Source: CALFMR01 sp035550595
GTDB lineage: Bacteria; Acidobacteriota; Vicinamibacteria; Vicinamibacterales; SCN-69-37
Assembly (NCBI GenBank): GCA_035550595.1
Contig: DASZOV010000121.1
Location: forward strand, 1-10,522
Direction of reading: 5' to 3'
DNA: 10,522 nucleotides
Made by a program: the position numbers and the translations under genes. Positions 1 to 6,574 of the stretch are shown here, piece by piece (position 1 is the first letter of the stretch; every line of letters starts with the position of its first letter). The notes under the pieces were generated by a model. That model was not told the origin of the DNA, did no database searches, and worked only from the letters and a program-made list of their open reading frames with translations.

Positions 1-1
1 C

Positions 2-64
2 GACGGCCTCGACGCGCTCGCCGCGCCCATCGGCCTGCTCGTCCGCGATCGGGACGCGGCGTAA
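2..64 (+). CDS. C-terminal end of a PilM-like ATPase (partial, 5' end outside window)
   Basis: Only the last 20 codons are present, read in the frame that ends at TAA 62-64. The tail reads ...AAPIGLLVRDRDAA, which resembles the end of PilM/ActA-fold proteins, where a '(P)xGLALR' strand closes the domain. The stop lies 6 bases before the pilN start, and pilM is the usual gene upstream of pilN in type IV pilus operons. PilM is a cytoplasmic actin-like protein that binds the N-terminal tail of PilN. Identity rests mostly on position; the fragment alone is too short to prove the family. Confidence 0.55.
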   Translation, partial: DGLDALAAPIGLLVRDRDAA

Positions 65-70
65 CGCGCG

Positions 71-724
71 ATGCTCGGCGGCAACCTCTCCAGTCGGCCC
101 TTTTACAACGAACGCGGCGTCACGCTCGCGCTCGGCGTGGCCGCGCTCATCGTCATCCTGCTCACCGCGTTCAATGCGACGCGCCTCGTGCAGTTGTCCT
201 CGCAGCGCCGGCAGCTCGCCGCGGCGATTGCCGCTGATCGCGCGTCAGCCGCCACCGCGCGCGAGCGCACGGCGGCCACGCGGCGCACGGTCGACGAAAC
301 GGCGCTGACCGAGCTCGCCGGCGCCACTCGTGAAGCCAACGACCTCATCGACCGCCGCACGTTTTCGTGGACGGAGCTGTTCGCCGCCATCGAGCGGACG
401 CTGCCGGCCGACGTGCGTCTCTTGCGCGTCTCGCCACGCGCCGACCGCGGCGTCTTCAAGGTGAGCTTCGCCGTGAGCGCGCGCCACTTCGACGACGTCG
501 ACGCGTTCATCGACGCGCTCGTCCGCACCGGCGCCTTCCGTGACATCGTCCCCGTCGCGCAGCAACTGCAGGACGACGGATCGTACGCGGCGACGATCGA
601 CGCGACGTATGCCCCCGCGCCGTCGTCATCCGGCGACACAGCCCCCGCGTCCGACGCCACGCCGGCGTCAGGTGCCACCACGCCCGCGCGCCAGCCGCGC
701 GCGGCAGGAGGCACGGGCCGATGA
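71..724 (+). CDS. pilN: PilN-like type IV pilus/T2SS inner-membrane alignment protein
   Basis: 217 aa bitopic inner-membrane protein. The short cytoplasmic N-terminus NLSSRPFYNERG (residues 5-16) matches the PilN segment that docks on PilM. One membrane helix follows (about 17-34), then a helical/coiled-coil stretch rich in Ala and Arg (about 40-85), a periplasmic ferredoxin-like domain that begins with the family's RRTFSWTELF signature (about 95-104), and a low-complexity Ala/Pro/Ser/Thr tail (about 180-217) that PilN does not normally carry. By family knowledge it pairs with PilO and links PilM to the secretin complex. It starts 6 bases after the pilM-like stop and overlaps pilO as ATGA (721-724), so translational coupling is likely. 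Function is well supported; whether the machine is a pilus or a secretion system is open. Confidence 0.88.
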   Translation: MLGGNLSSRPFYNERGVTLALGVAALIVILLTAFNATRLVQLSSQRRQLAAAIAADRASAATARERTAATRRTVDETALTELAGATREANDLIDRRTFSWTELFAAIERTLPADVRLLRVSPRADRGVFKVSFAVSARHFDDVDAFIDALVRTGAFRDIVPVAQQLQDDGSYAATIDATYAPAPSSSGDTAPASDATPASGATTPARQPRAAGGTGR

Positions 725-1302
725 CGCTCTGGCATCGTGTCTTCGAGGAACGCCGGCCGGTCATTCTCGCGTTGGCGATTGCGCTCGTGGCCAACCTCGC
801 AGCACTGTTGCTCGCGGTCCTGCCGCTGCGTTCGTCGGTCGAGACGGCCACGGTAGAAGCAGCCGAGGCGCACGCCGCATTGCTGCAGGCACGCCGGCTC
901 CAGACGCAAGTCGACGGCGCACAGTCGAGCAAGACGCGGGCGGAGCAGGAACTCGGCCGGTTCTACGCCGACGTTCTGCCGCCCGATCAGCCAACCGCGA
1001 CGAAGACCGCGACGGTCTGGTTGAATCAGGCCGCGCAGGATGCGGGCGTCGTGCTGACCGACACGCGGTTCGTCGTCTCACCCGTGCGCGACAGCCGGCT
1101 GTCGCGCGCGCAGGCGCAGGTCACGCTGCAGGGGCGCTATCCGAACATCCGGCGCTTCCTCTATGCCGTCGAGACCGCGAAGGAATTCATCATCGTCGAG
1201 AGCGTCGAGCTCGCGCAGAGCAGCGACACGCGGCAGGCGAACGATCTGCTGCAGGTCTCGCTCGTCGTCTCGACCTACTTCCGGACGCCGCCGACCTCAT
1301 GA
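721..1302 (+). CDS. pilO: PilO-like type IV pilus/T2SS inner-membrane alignment protein
   Basis: 193 aa. It has a short cytoplasmic N-terminus with charged EERR, one membrane helix (about 13-36), a heptad-like coiled coil (about 40-80, alternating Ala/Leu with Glu/Arg/Gln), then a periplasmic ferredoxin-like domain (about 85-190) with strands such as VTLQGRYPNIRRFLYAVE, typical of PilO. PilO heterodimerises with PilN and binds PilP in the periplasm. The ATG is inside the pilN stop region (ATGA), and its own TGA overlaps the next ATG at 1299-1302 the same way. Length is close to ordinary PilO (about 200 aa). The low-identity PilO/GspM fold overlap means GspM-like is an alternative name. Confidence 0.86.
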   Translation: MTLWHRVFEERRPVILALAIALVANLAALLLAVLPLRSSVETATVEAAEAHAALLQARRLQTQVDGAQSSKTRAEQELGRFYADVLPPDQPTATKTATVWLNQAAQDAGVVLTDTRFVVSPVRDSRLSRAQAQVTLQGRYPNIRRFLYAVETAKEFIIVESVELAQSSDTRQANDLLQVSLVVSTYFRTPPTS

Positions 1303-1862
1303 ACTGGCTTCCGCCCCCAGGTCCGGCGCGCCAACGCCAGGTACTGCTGCTCGTCGGCTTGCTCGTGGTGCTGGCGATTCTGGCCTGGGTCGAATTCGGT
1401 CCGGCCCGTACGAGTCCCTCGGCGTCCAATCCACAGGCACGACCCGCGGCTGGGGCCGCGCCGCTCGTCGTGCCGGCTCCGTTGAAGCTGGACGCGTTGA
1501 CCGCGGTGCCTGCTCCGGAGGCGGTCGGACGCAATCCGTTCGGGTACGGGCCGCCGCCACGAGTCGCGGCGCCGCCGGTGTCACAGGCGCCCATGGTGCT
1601 GCCGCCCCAGCCCGTGGGGCCGCCCGTGCCGCAGGGGCCGCCGCCGATTCCGCTCACGTTGACGGGCCTCACCGACATGCCGGGGCCGCACGGGACGATG
1701 GCGACGCTCAAGGAGGCCGGGTCGGGCGCGCTGTTCCAAGCCTTTGAAGGCGACGTCGTGGACGGCCGATACCGTGTCGTGAAGATCGGCCTGCAGTCAG
1801 TGGTCGTCTCCTATCTGGATGGGTCCGGCAGCCGGACGCTTCCGCTGGGAGGCCAGGAATGA
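1299..1862 (+). CDS. PilP/GspC-like coupling protein, membrane-anchored, with Pro-rich linker and HR-type domain
   Basis: 187 aa. Order: a Pro/Arg-rich cytoplasmic start, one membrane helix (about 14-31), an Ala/Pro linker, an NPFGYGP element (about 79-85), a second very Pro-rich linker (about 90-116), and a C-terminal small beta domain (about 117-187, from IPLTLTGL to RTLPLGGQE). That C-terminal domain matches the PilP/GspC homology-region fold, which contacts the secretin N0 domain. Classical PilP is a lipoprotein; here there is no lipobox cysteine and the anchor is a helix, as in GspC. The gene overlaps pilO by ATGA and precedes the secretin gene, as pilP does. I infer that it joins the PilN/PilO frame to the secretin. 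The 440-residue open frame in which it lies starts far upstream, but that part is a shadow of pilN/pilO. Confidence 0.8.
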   Translation: MNWLPPPGPARQRQVLLLVGLLVVLAILAWVEFGPARTSPSASNPQARPAAGAAPLVVPAPLKLDALTAVPAPEAVGRNPFGYGPPPRVAAPPVSQAPMVLPPQPVGPPVPQGPPPIPLTLTGLTDMPGPHGTMATLKEAGSGALFQAFEGDVVDGRYRVVKIGLQSVVVSYLDGSGSRTLPLGGQE

Positions 1863-1916
1863 CAGGGGCCGGATGCGGCCGACCGGGCGCTCGTCAACGC
1901 GAGACCGGATGCGAGG

Positions 1917-1926
1917 AAGCGAAGGG
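1917..1926 (+). promoter_or_regulatory. Ribosome binding site for the secretin gene
   Basis: The purine-rich run GAAGCGAAGG lies just before the ATG at 1930. It supports this start over the in-frame ATGs at 1819, 1873 and 1909. The 1930 start also puts a signal peptide with a lipobox at the very N-terminus, which the longer starts would bury behind up to 37 residues of Arg-rich sequence. Confidence 0.55.
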
Positions 1927-1929
1927 GCG

Positions 1930-4197
1930 ATGACCGGACGATGGCAGTGGGGCGGCGTAGTGCTGGCGCTGGCGGTCACGCTCGCGAGCGGCTGCGCGAC
2001 GAGCCGTACGATGCACCGCGCAGAGGCGGCCGTCCAGCGCGGCGACTACGACTCGGCGGTCGCCTACTACCGCGAGGCGCTCGCCGCCGAGCCCAATCGG
2101 GTCGACCTGCGCATCGCGCTGCAGCGGACGACGCTGCGCGCCTCGGAAGAACACATCTCACGCGCGCGCAAGCTCGAGGCGGACAACCAGCTCGCCGGCG
2201 CCCTGGCCGAATACCGGCTGGCGGCGGATCTCGATCAGGCCAACACGATGGTCACGAACAAGGTGGCCGAGCTCGATCGGCGCATCCGTGAACAGGCCGA
2301 GGCCTCGCGGCCGCAGCCACGCATCAACGGCCTGCGCGAACAGGCGGCGCAGAACTCGCCGATCCCGCACCTCGATCCGCGGCAGCCCGTGCCGAAGATG
2401 CAGTTCACGAACACGGCCGTGCGCGATCTGCTGAAGACGATCTTCGACATCACCGGTATCAACGTGACGTATGACGCGGGGCTCGACGCGCAGCTCAGCC
2501 GTCCGTACAGCCTCGATCTGCAGGAGACGCCGCTCGAGGACGTGCTCAATCAGGTGCTCGCGGCCAACGGGTTGACGTACAAGGTCATCAACCCGCAGAC
2601 CGTTTTCATCTACCTCGACAATCCCGGCAACCGGCTGAAGTACGAGGACCAATACGTCCGGACGTTCTACATCTCGCACTCGGATCCGGCCGAGCTCATC
2701 CAGATCTTGAATCAGATCATCCCGACGAACGTGCCCGTGCGGCCGGCCTTCCAGGTCAACAAGTCAGCCAACACGATCGTCGTGCGTGCGACGGCGCCGG
2801 TGATGCAGATCGTCGATCGCGTCATCGAATCGAACGACCGGCCGAAGCCGGAAGTGCTCATCGAAGCCGAGATCCTCGAAGTCGATCGCTCGTTCATCCG
2901 GCAGCTCGGCGTCGACCTGAATCAGTACTCGCTCGGCTTCACGTTCTCACCCGAGCTCGCGCCGCCGAACACGCAATCGACCGCGGGAGCGTTTCCGTCC
3001 GGCCCGCCGCCGTTCAACCTGAACACGCTCAGCCGCGGCACGAGCCCGGCGGACTTCTACGTGACGTCGCCGACCGCGCTCGTCCGTCTGCTCGAGTCGA
3101 ACTCGACGACGCGCGTGCTCGCGAAGCCATCGATGCTCGGGCGCGACGGCGAAGTCATGACGCTCGCACTCGGCGACCTCGTCCCGATTCCGACGACGAG
3201 CTTCAGCTCGGCCGGCGCGGGTGGCATCGCGAACATCCCGACGACGCAGGTGAGTTATCAGGCTGTTGGCGTGAACCTCGTCTTCACGCCGCACGTGACC
3301 TATCAGGACGACGTCGTGCTCGACGCGATGAAGCTGGAGAAGAGCGGGCTCGGCCAGAACATCGACGTTGGCGGCCAGTCGTTCCCGACCATCGTGTCGC
3401 GGAGCGCGTCGGGGTCGTTGCTCCTGCGCGACGGCGAGTCGAACCTCATCGCCGGTCTGCTGCGCGACGACGACCGCCGGACGTTGAAGTCGCTGCCGGG
3501 CCTGACGAATCTGCCAATCCTGCGATCGATCTTCGGCAACAGCGATCGCGACATCGAGCAGACCGACGTCGTGATGATCATCACGCCGCACATCGTGCGC
3601 GGACACGACCTCACGCCCGACGACTTGAAACCGGTCTTCGTCGGCACCGGACAGAACTTCGGTGGAGGCACGCCGGGCCTGACCGCGCTGGACGGTTTCG
3701 GTGGAAACGCGGGCACGGCGGCTCCTGGCGCAGCGAACACCGCGACCGAGCCGGCGACGGCCACGACCGGCACGGCGCGTGTCACGGTGACGCCGCCGAA
3801 CCTGTCGATCGACGGCGCGCTCGCCGCGGGCAGCGGTCCGCACACGATGCCGATTTCGATCAGCGGCGCGCCGGACATCGCGACGCTGTCGCTGACACTG
3901 ACTTACAACCCGGCGATCATCCGCACGCCGTCGGTGACGCAGGGCTCGTTCATGATGCAGGGCGGCGTCGTGCCCACGTTCGTGCCGCGCGTGGACGCCG
4001 CGGCCGGCCGCATCGACATCGTGCTGTCACGGCCGCCAGGGCAGACCGGCGCATCGCAATCAGGGTTGCTCGCCGCCATTTCGTTCACGGCTGGCCAGGC
4101 GGGTACGACCGACATCGGGCTGAGCGGCGTGGCGACTTCCTCGTCCGGACAGCCCGTGGAGCTGTCATTCGCGCCGGTGCAGGTGACGGTCAAGTAG
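1930..4197 (+). CDS. Secretin (PilQ/GspD family) lipoprotein with TPR-like N-terminus and C-terminal cohesin-like domain
   Basis: 755 aa outer-membrane channel subunit. The signal peptide ends LASGC with the lipid-accepting Cys at 22. A TPR-like helical region follows (about 28-140, with QRGDYDSAVAYYREALAAEP). The STN/N0 domain is at about 154-230 (MQFTNTAVRDLLKTIFDITG) and an N1 domain at about 240-303 (FYISHSDPAELIQILNQII). VLIEAEILEV (about 309) opens the secretin core, which runs to about 557 with TRVLAKPSM, the DGE...LGDLVPIPTT loop, SLLLRDGESNLIAGLL and VVMIITPHIV. A Gly/Ala/Thr-rich linker (about 565-612) leads to a beta-rich cohesin-type domain (about 615-755) with LTLTYNPAII and GLLAAISFTAG. 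Secretin subunits form the gated ring through which a pilus or substrate passes. Tandem TAG stops end the gene (4195-4200). The linker and cohesin-like tail are absent from model PilQ/GspD. Confidence is high for secretin, moderate for cohesin. Confidence 0.95.
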   Translation: MTGRWQWGGVVLALAVTLASGCATSRTMHRAEAAVQRGDYDSAVAYYREALAAEPNRVDLRIALQRTTLRASEEHISRARKLEADNQLAGALAEYRLAADLDQANTMVTNKVAELDRRIREQAEASRPQPRINGLREQAAQNSPIPHLDPRQPVPKMQFTNTAVRDLLKTIFDITGINVTYDAGLDAQLSRPYSLDLQETPLEDVLNQVLAANGLTYKVINPQTVFIYLDNPGNRLKYEDQYVRTFYISHSDPAELIQILNQIIPTNVPVRPAFQVNKSANTIVVRATAPVMQIVDRVIESNDRPKPEVLIEAEILEVDRSFIRQLGVDLNQYSLGFTFSPELAPPNTQSTAGAFPSGPPPFNLNTLSRGTSPADFYVTSPTALVRLLESNSTTRVLAKPSMLGRDGEVMTLALGDLVPIPTTSFSSAGAGGIANIPTTQVSYQAVGVNLVFTPHVTYQDDVVLDAMKLEKSGLGQNIDVGGQSFPTIVSRSASGSLLLRDGESNLIAGLLRDDDRRTLKSLPGLTNLPILRSIFGNSDRDIEQTDVVMIITPHIVRGHDLTPDDLKPVFVGTGQNFGGGTPGLTALDGFGGNAGTAAPGAANTATEPATATTGTARVTVTPPNLSIDGALAAGSGPHTMPISISGAPDIATLSLTLTYNPAIIRTPSVTQGSFMMQGGVVPTFVPRVDAAAGRIDIVLSRPPGQTGASQSGLLAAISFTAGQAGTTDIGLSGVATSSSGQPVELSFAPVQVTVK

Positions 4198-4218
4198 TAG
4201 ATTGGACGGGTTGGGCTG

Positions 4219-4223
4219 AAGGA
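4219..4223 (+). promoter_or_regulatory. Shine-Dalgarno deciding the start of the first pseudopilin
   Basis: AAGGA sits 8 bases before ATG 4232, an ideal distance, but only 2 bases before the in-frame GTG at 4226. This favours the ATG start. Confidence 0.6.
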
Positions 4224-4231
4224 CTGTGACG

Positions 4232-4717
4232 ATGACATCCTGGCGGCAGGATCGCGCGGCCGGATACACGTTCATCGAGCTCGTCGTCGCGACGGCCATC
4301 CTGATGATTCTCGCGTCGGCGGCCTTGCCGCTCGCGCGCGTGTCGATCCGCCGTCAGCAGGAAGCCGAACTGCGCCGCGACCTGCGCGAGATGCGCACGG
4401 CCATCGATCGCTTCAAGGACATGGCGGACTCGCCGAACGGCATCGCGACCACGGCGACGCGCCTCGGGTGCGAGAACTATCCGCCGAATCTCCAGATCCT
4501 CGTGGACGGCGTGCCGCGCGCGAACGACGCCAGCGGCAACAAGGTCAAGTTCCTGCGGCGAATCCCGATCGATCCCATCACGCATTCGACCGACTGGGGG
4601 CTGCGATCGTACACCGATGCGCCCGACGCCACGGTGTGGGGCGGGCAATGCGTGTTCGACGTCTATTCGAAAGCGCCGGGCAAGGGCCTCGACGGCACGA
4701 AGTATCGCCAGTGGTAG
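4232..4717 (+). CDS. GspG-like type II secretion/type IV filament pseudopilin (first of tandem pair)
   Basis: 161 aa. The prepilin leader MTSWRQDRAAG is followed by mature YTFIELVVATAILMILA. Cleavage is expected after Gly11, with Glu at +5 (residue 16), and the +1 residue is Tyr rather than Phe. The hydrophobic spine (about 12-32) leads into an amphipathic helix (QQEAELRRDLREMRTAIDRFKD). The globular part has the IPIDPITHSTD element and ends GLDGTKYRQW, typical of GspG-like pseudopilins of this lineage. Two cysteines, C80 and C140, could form a disulfide. It follows the secretin by 34 bases and precedes a paralogue by 7, so it is probably in the same operon. By family knowledge it polymerises at the inner membrane and is processed by a prepilin peptidase not seen here. 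Confidence 0.88.
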   Translation: MTSWRQDRAAGYTFIELVVATAILMILASAALPLARVSIRRQQEAELRRDLREMRTAIDRFKDMADSPNGIATTATRLGCENYPPNLQILVDGVPRANDASGNKVKFLRRIPIDPITHSTDWGLRSYTDAPDATVWGGQCVFDVYSKAPGKGLDGTKYRQW

Positions 4718-4724
4718 CGGCCAT

Positions 4725-5192
4725 ATGAACGGACCGAGCAGCGCGTTTCGATCGACGATGGCCGGTGGGCGCCGGCAGGCCGTGCGCATGCGCCCGCGAC
4801 GCGACGACGCAGCCGGCGGCTGGACGCTCATCGAGCTGCTCGTCGTCCTGTCGCTCATCATGATCCTGACGTCGCTCGCGATGGTGCAGTACCGCAATTC
4901 GGTGCAGACGGCGCGCGAGGCGTCGCTCAGGAGTGACTTGTTCCTGATGCGCGACGGCATCGATCAGTACTACGCCGACAAGGGCAAGTACCCGGAGTCG
5001 CTCGACGCGCTCGTCTCGGAGCACTATCTGCGATCGATCCCCGAAGATCCGATCACGCGATCAACCGACACGTGGCAGACGATCCAGGCCGAGCCGGACT
5101 CGGGCGCGATCACGACGCAGCCGGGCATCTACGACGTGAAGAGCGGATCGGATGGCACGGCGCTCGACGGCAGCCGCTACGCAGACTGGTGA
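4725..5192 (+). CDS. GspG-like pseudopilin (second of tandem pair)
   Basis: 155 aa from ATG 4725. The prepilin site is ...DDAAGG|WTLIELLVVLSLIMIL, with Trp at +1 and Glu at +5 (residue 37 from this start). It has a hydrophobic spine, an amphipathic helix with SLRSDLFLMRDGIDQYYADKG, then YPESLDALV, IPEDPITRSTD and the terminal ALDGSRYADW. The last motifs repeat those of the preceding gene, so the two are paralogues, but this copy has no cysteine. The start is uncertain: 4725 gives a 32-residue leader, while in-frame ATGs at 4758 and 4788 exist. ATG 4788 would give an 11-residue leader (MRPRRDDAAGG), the same length as in the upstream paralogue, with a weak GGCAGG before it. I report the outer limit because it lies 7 bases after the previous stop. 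GspG-type major pseudopilin is the best guess. Confidence 0.87.
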   Translation: MNGPSSAFRSTMAGGRRQAVRMRPRRDDAAGGWTLIELLVVLSLIMILTSLAMVQYRNSVQTAREASLRSDLFLMRDGIDQYYADKGKYPESLDALVSEHYLRSIPEDPITRSTDTWQTIQAEPDSGAITTQPGIYDVKSGSDGTALDGSRYADW

Positions 5193-5236
5193 AAGGCCGA
5201 AGATCGTAGAGCCCTGCGCCTTCAGGCCCAGGGAAA

Positions 5237-5267
5237 CTTCTGGCTTCTTGCTTCGAACTTCTAACTT
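5237..5267. repeat. Degenerate heptanucleotide tandem array (CTTCNNN)
   Basis: On the + strand four consecutive 7-base units read CTTCTGG, CTTCTTG, CTTCGAA and CTTCTAA (5237-5264), followed by a partial CTT. Read on the - strand it is NNNGAAG with 7-base phase. Base composition here is much richer in A+T than the flanking genes. The array lies in the 91-base gap between the convergent ends of the second pseudopilin gene and the lipoprotein gene. No stem-loop with a U tract is evident, so it is not an obvious terminator. Heptanucleotide arrays with fixed and free positions are known from other bacterial intergenic regions; function is unknown. Confidence 0.75.
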
Positions 5268-5283
5268 GACCGTGATCCACCGG

Positions 5284-6549
5284 CTACGGCTTGACGTCGA
5301 CCTGTCCGATGCCGACCGCCGCGTCGCCGCCACCGAGAGGCGTGAGGCTCACCGTGACGATCTTGGTGCCCGACGAGTGGTAGGTGTGCACGACCTGATT
5401 GGTTTGCGACGTCTGCTTCGCGCTGCCGTCGCCAAAGTCCCATTCGTACTGCTCGATGAGCGCGCCGGTCGGGGAAGTCGTTGCCGTGAAGCCGACAACG
5501 TCGCCGACCTGGGGCTCGGTATCCGACGACGGCGCCGCGACGACGCTGACGAGCAATGGCGCGACCGCGACCTGTGTCGAGACGGACGTCGAGCCGCCCT
5601 GACTATCGAACGCACGCGCAGTGACCGTGTAGACGCCCGCGTGCGAGAAGACATGCGACGCGGAGGTCGCGCTCGAGATCGCGCCGAGCGACGTGCCGTC
5701 GCCATCTCCGTAGTCCAGGTCCACGTCGGTGATGATCGTGTTCGCACCGGGCGTGATGGTGAACGTGGCGGGCACGGCAACCGTGCCGCTGCCCGGACCG
5801 GAAATCGAGACCGTCGTCTGCGGACGGAGCGTGACGGTGACCGTGCCCGTGATCGACGTGGCCGTGCCGCCGGCCGTCGCGGTGACCGTGGCTTCCGCCG
5901 TCGTCGTGAGCATGGTGGAGGCGATGCCCTGGTCGTTCGACAACGCCGTCGTGTCCGACAGCGAGCCCTTGCTCGTGGAGAAGCTCACGGCAATGCCAGG
6001 CAGCGCGTTGCCTTGCTGGTCTTCGACACGGGCCGAGATCGTCGACGTGCCGCCGGTCGCCGGGAGTTCCTGGGGACTGGCCGTCACGGCGAGGTGAGTC
6101 GCGGCAGCGGCGCCGATGTCGATGTCGAGCGTGTTCGTCGCGCCGCCCGAGAAGGCCGTGATCGTGGCCGTGCCCGAACGCCCGTCCGCGACCAGCCGGG
6201 CCGTGGCCTGGCCGCCGTGCGTTTCCGCCTCGGCCGGCTCGATGTGCCCCAGCGTCGTCGTAAACGTGACGACCGTGCCATCCTGAACGGGTGTGCCGAC
6301 GCCGTTCAGCACGCTGCCCGTCGAGTCGCCGGTGCCAGCCGACTGCGCGCCTTCGATGACAACGGCCGTGATGTCGGCCTGCCCGTTGACGGCCAGCACG
6401 GTCGGCGAGGCGACGAGCGTCAGCGCCGATCCGGACGGCGCGACGAGCGGCATTTTGTGGCAGGACGCGGCCAGCGCGAGGGCGACTGCCGCGGGGGCCA
6501 AGCGCCGGACGCGGACCAACCGTGACGCGGCTGAGGCGTGCAATCGCAT
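5284..6549 (-). CDS. Lipoprotein with two Big1-like and two PKD-like domains
   Basis: 421 aa from ATG 6549-6547. The N-terminus has Arg residues, then a hydrophobic run ending LALAASC, so a lipoprotein signal with Cys30 is likely (position -3 is Ala rather than Leu). Four beta-sandwich repeats follow: Big1-like at about 43-148 (LTLVASPTVLAVNGQADITA) and about 150-240 (ISARVEDQQGNALPGIAVSF), then PKD-like at about 245-330 (DLDYGDGDG, HVFSHAGVYTVTARAFD) and 335-421 (YEWDFGDGS, VHTYHSSGTKIVTVSL). No enzyme motif is visible, so a surface or periplasmic adhesive/structural role is inferred. It sits antisense between pseudopilin genes two and three. An ATG nine codons upstream (6576) is possible but gives a less typical signal peptide and no better ribosome site. 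It is perhaps a partner of the secretin machine, shown only by location. Confidence 0.82.
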   Translation of the reverse strand: MRLHASAASRLVRVRRLAPAAVALALAASCHKMPLVAPSGSALTLVASPTVLAVNGQADITAVVIEGAQSAGTGDSTGSVLNGVGTPVQDGTVVTFTTTLGHIEPAEAETHGGQATARLVADGRSGTATITAFSGGATNTLDIDIGAAAATHLAVTASPQELPATGGTSTISARVEDQQGNALPGIAVSFSTSKGSLSDTTALSNDQGIASTMLTTTAEATVTATAGGTATSITGTVTVTLRPQTTVSISGPGSGTVAVPATFTITPGANTIITDVDLDYGDGDGTSLGAISSATSASHVFSHAGVYTVTARAFDSQGGSTSVSTQVAVAPLLVSVVAAPSSDTEPQVGDVVGFTATTSPTGALIEQYEWDFGDGSAKQTSQTNQVVHTYHSSGTKIVTVSLTPLGGGDAAVGIGQVDVKP

Positions 6550-6559
6550 GCGAACCGCC

Positions 6560-6564
6560 AAGGA
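6560..6564 (+). promoter_or_regulatory. Shine-Dalgarno for the third pseudopilin-like gene
   Basis: AAGGA lies 10 bases before ATG 6575, inside the 25-base gap separating two head-to-head genes. It favours 6575 over the in-frame ATG at 6548. Confidence 0.5.
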
Positions 6565-6574
6565 TAGTACGAGC

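Noticed and set aside
540..1298. Upstream extension of the PilP/GspC-like frame (250 extra codons without a stop)
   Set aside because: It is Arg/Pro-rich and lies over pilN and pilO in another frame. The ATG at 1299 overlaps the pilO stop and gives a proper membrane protein.
1819..1929. N-terminal extension of the secretin
   Set aside because: It adds an Arg-rich segment ahead of a clear signal peptide with lipobox; a purine-rich ribosome site precedes ATG 1930.
2947..3843. Long antisense frame inside the secretin gene (298 codons)
   Set aside because: Composition is dominated by Arg, with no domain; it mirrors the codon bias of the secretin gene.
5237..5267. CRISPR-like array
   Set aside because: The unit is 7 bases with three free positions and no spacers. 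The CGCGAAG motifs at 10284-10366 are likewise too short and irregular for CRISPR.
5152..6525. 457-codon + strand frame opposite the lipoprotein gene
   Set aside because: Arg/Asp/Gly-rich shadow with no motif; the opposite strand has a signal peptide and clear Big1/PKD domains.
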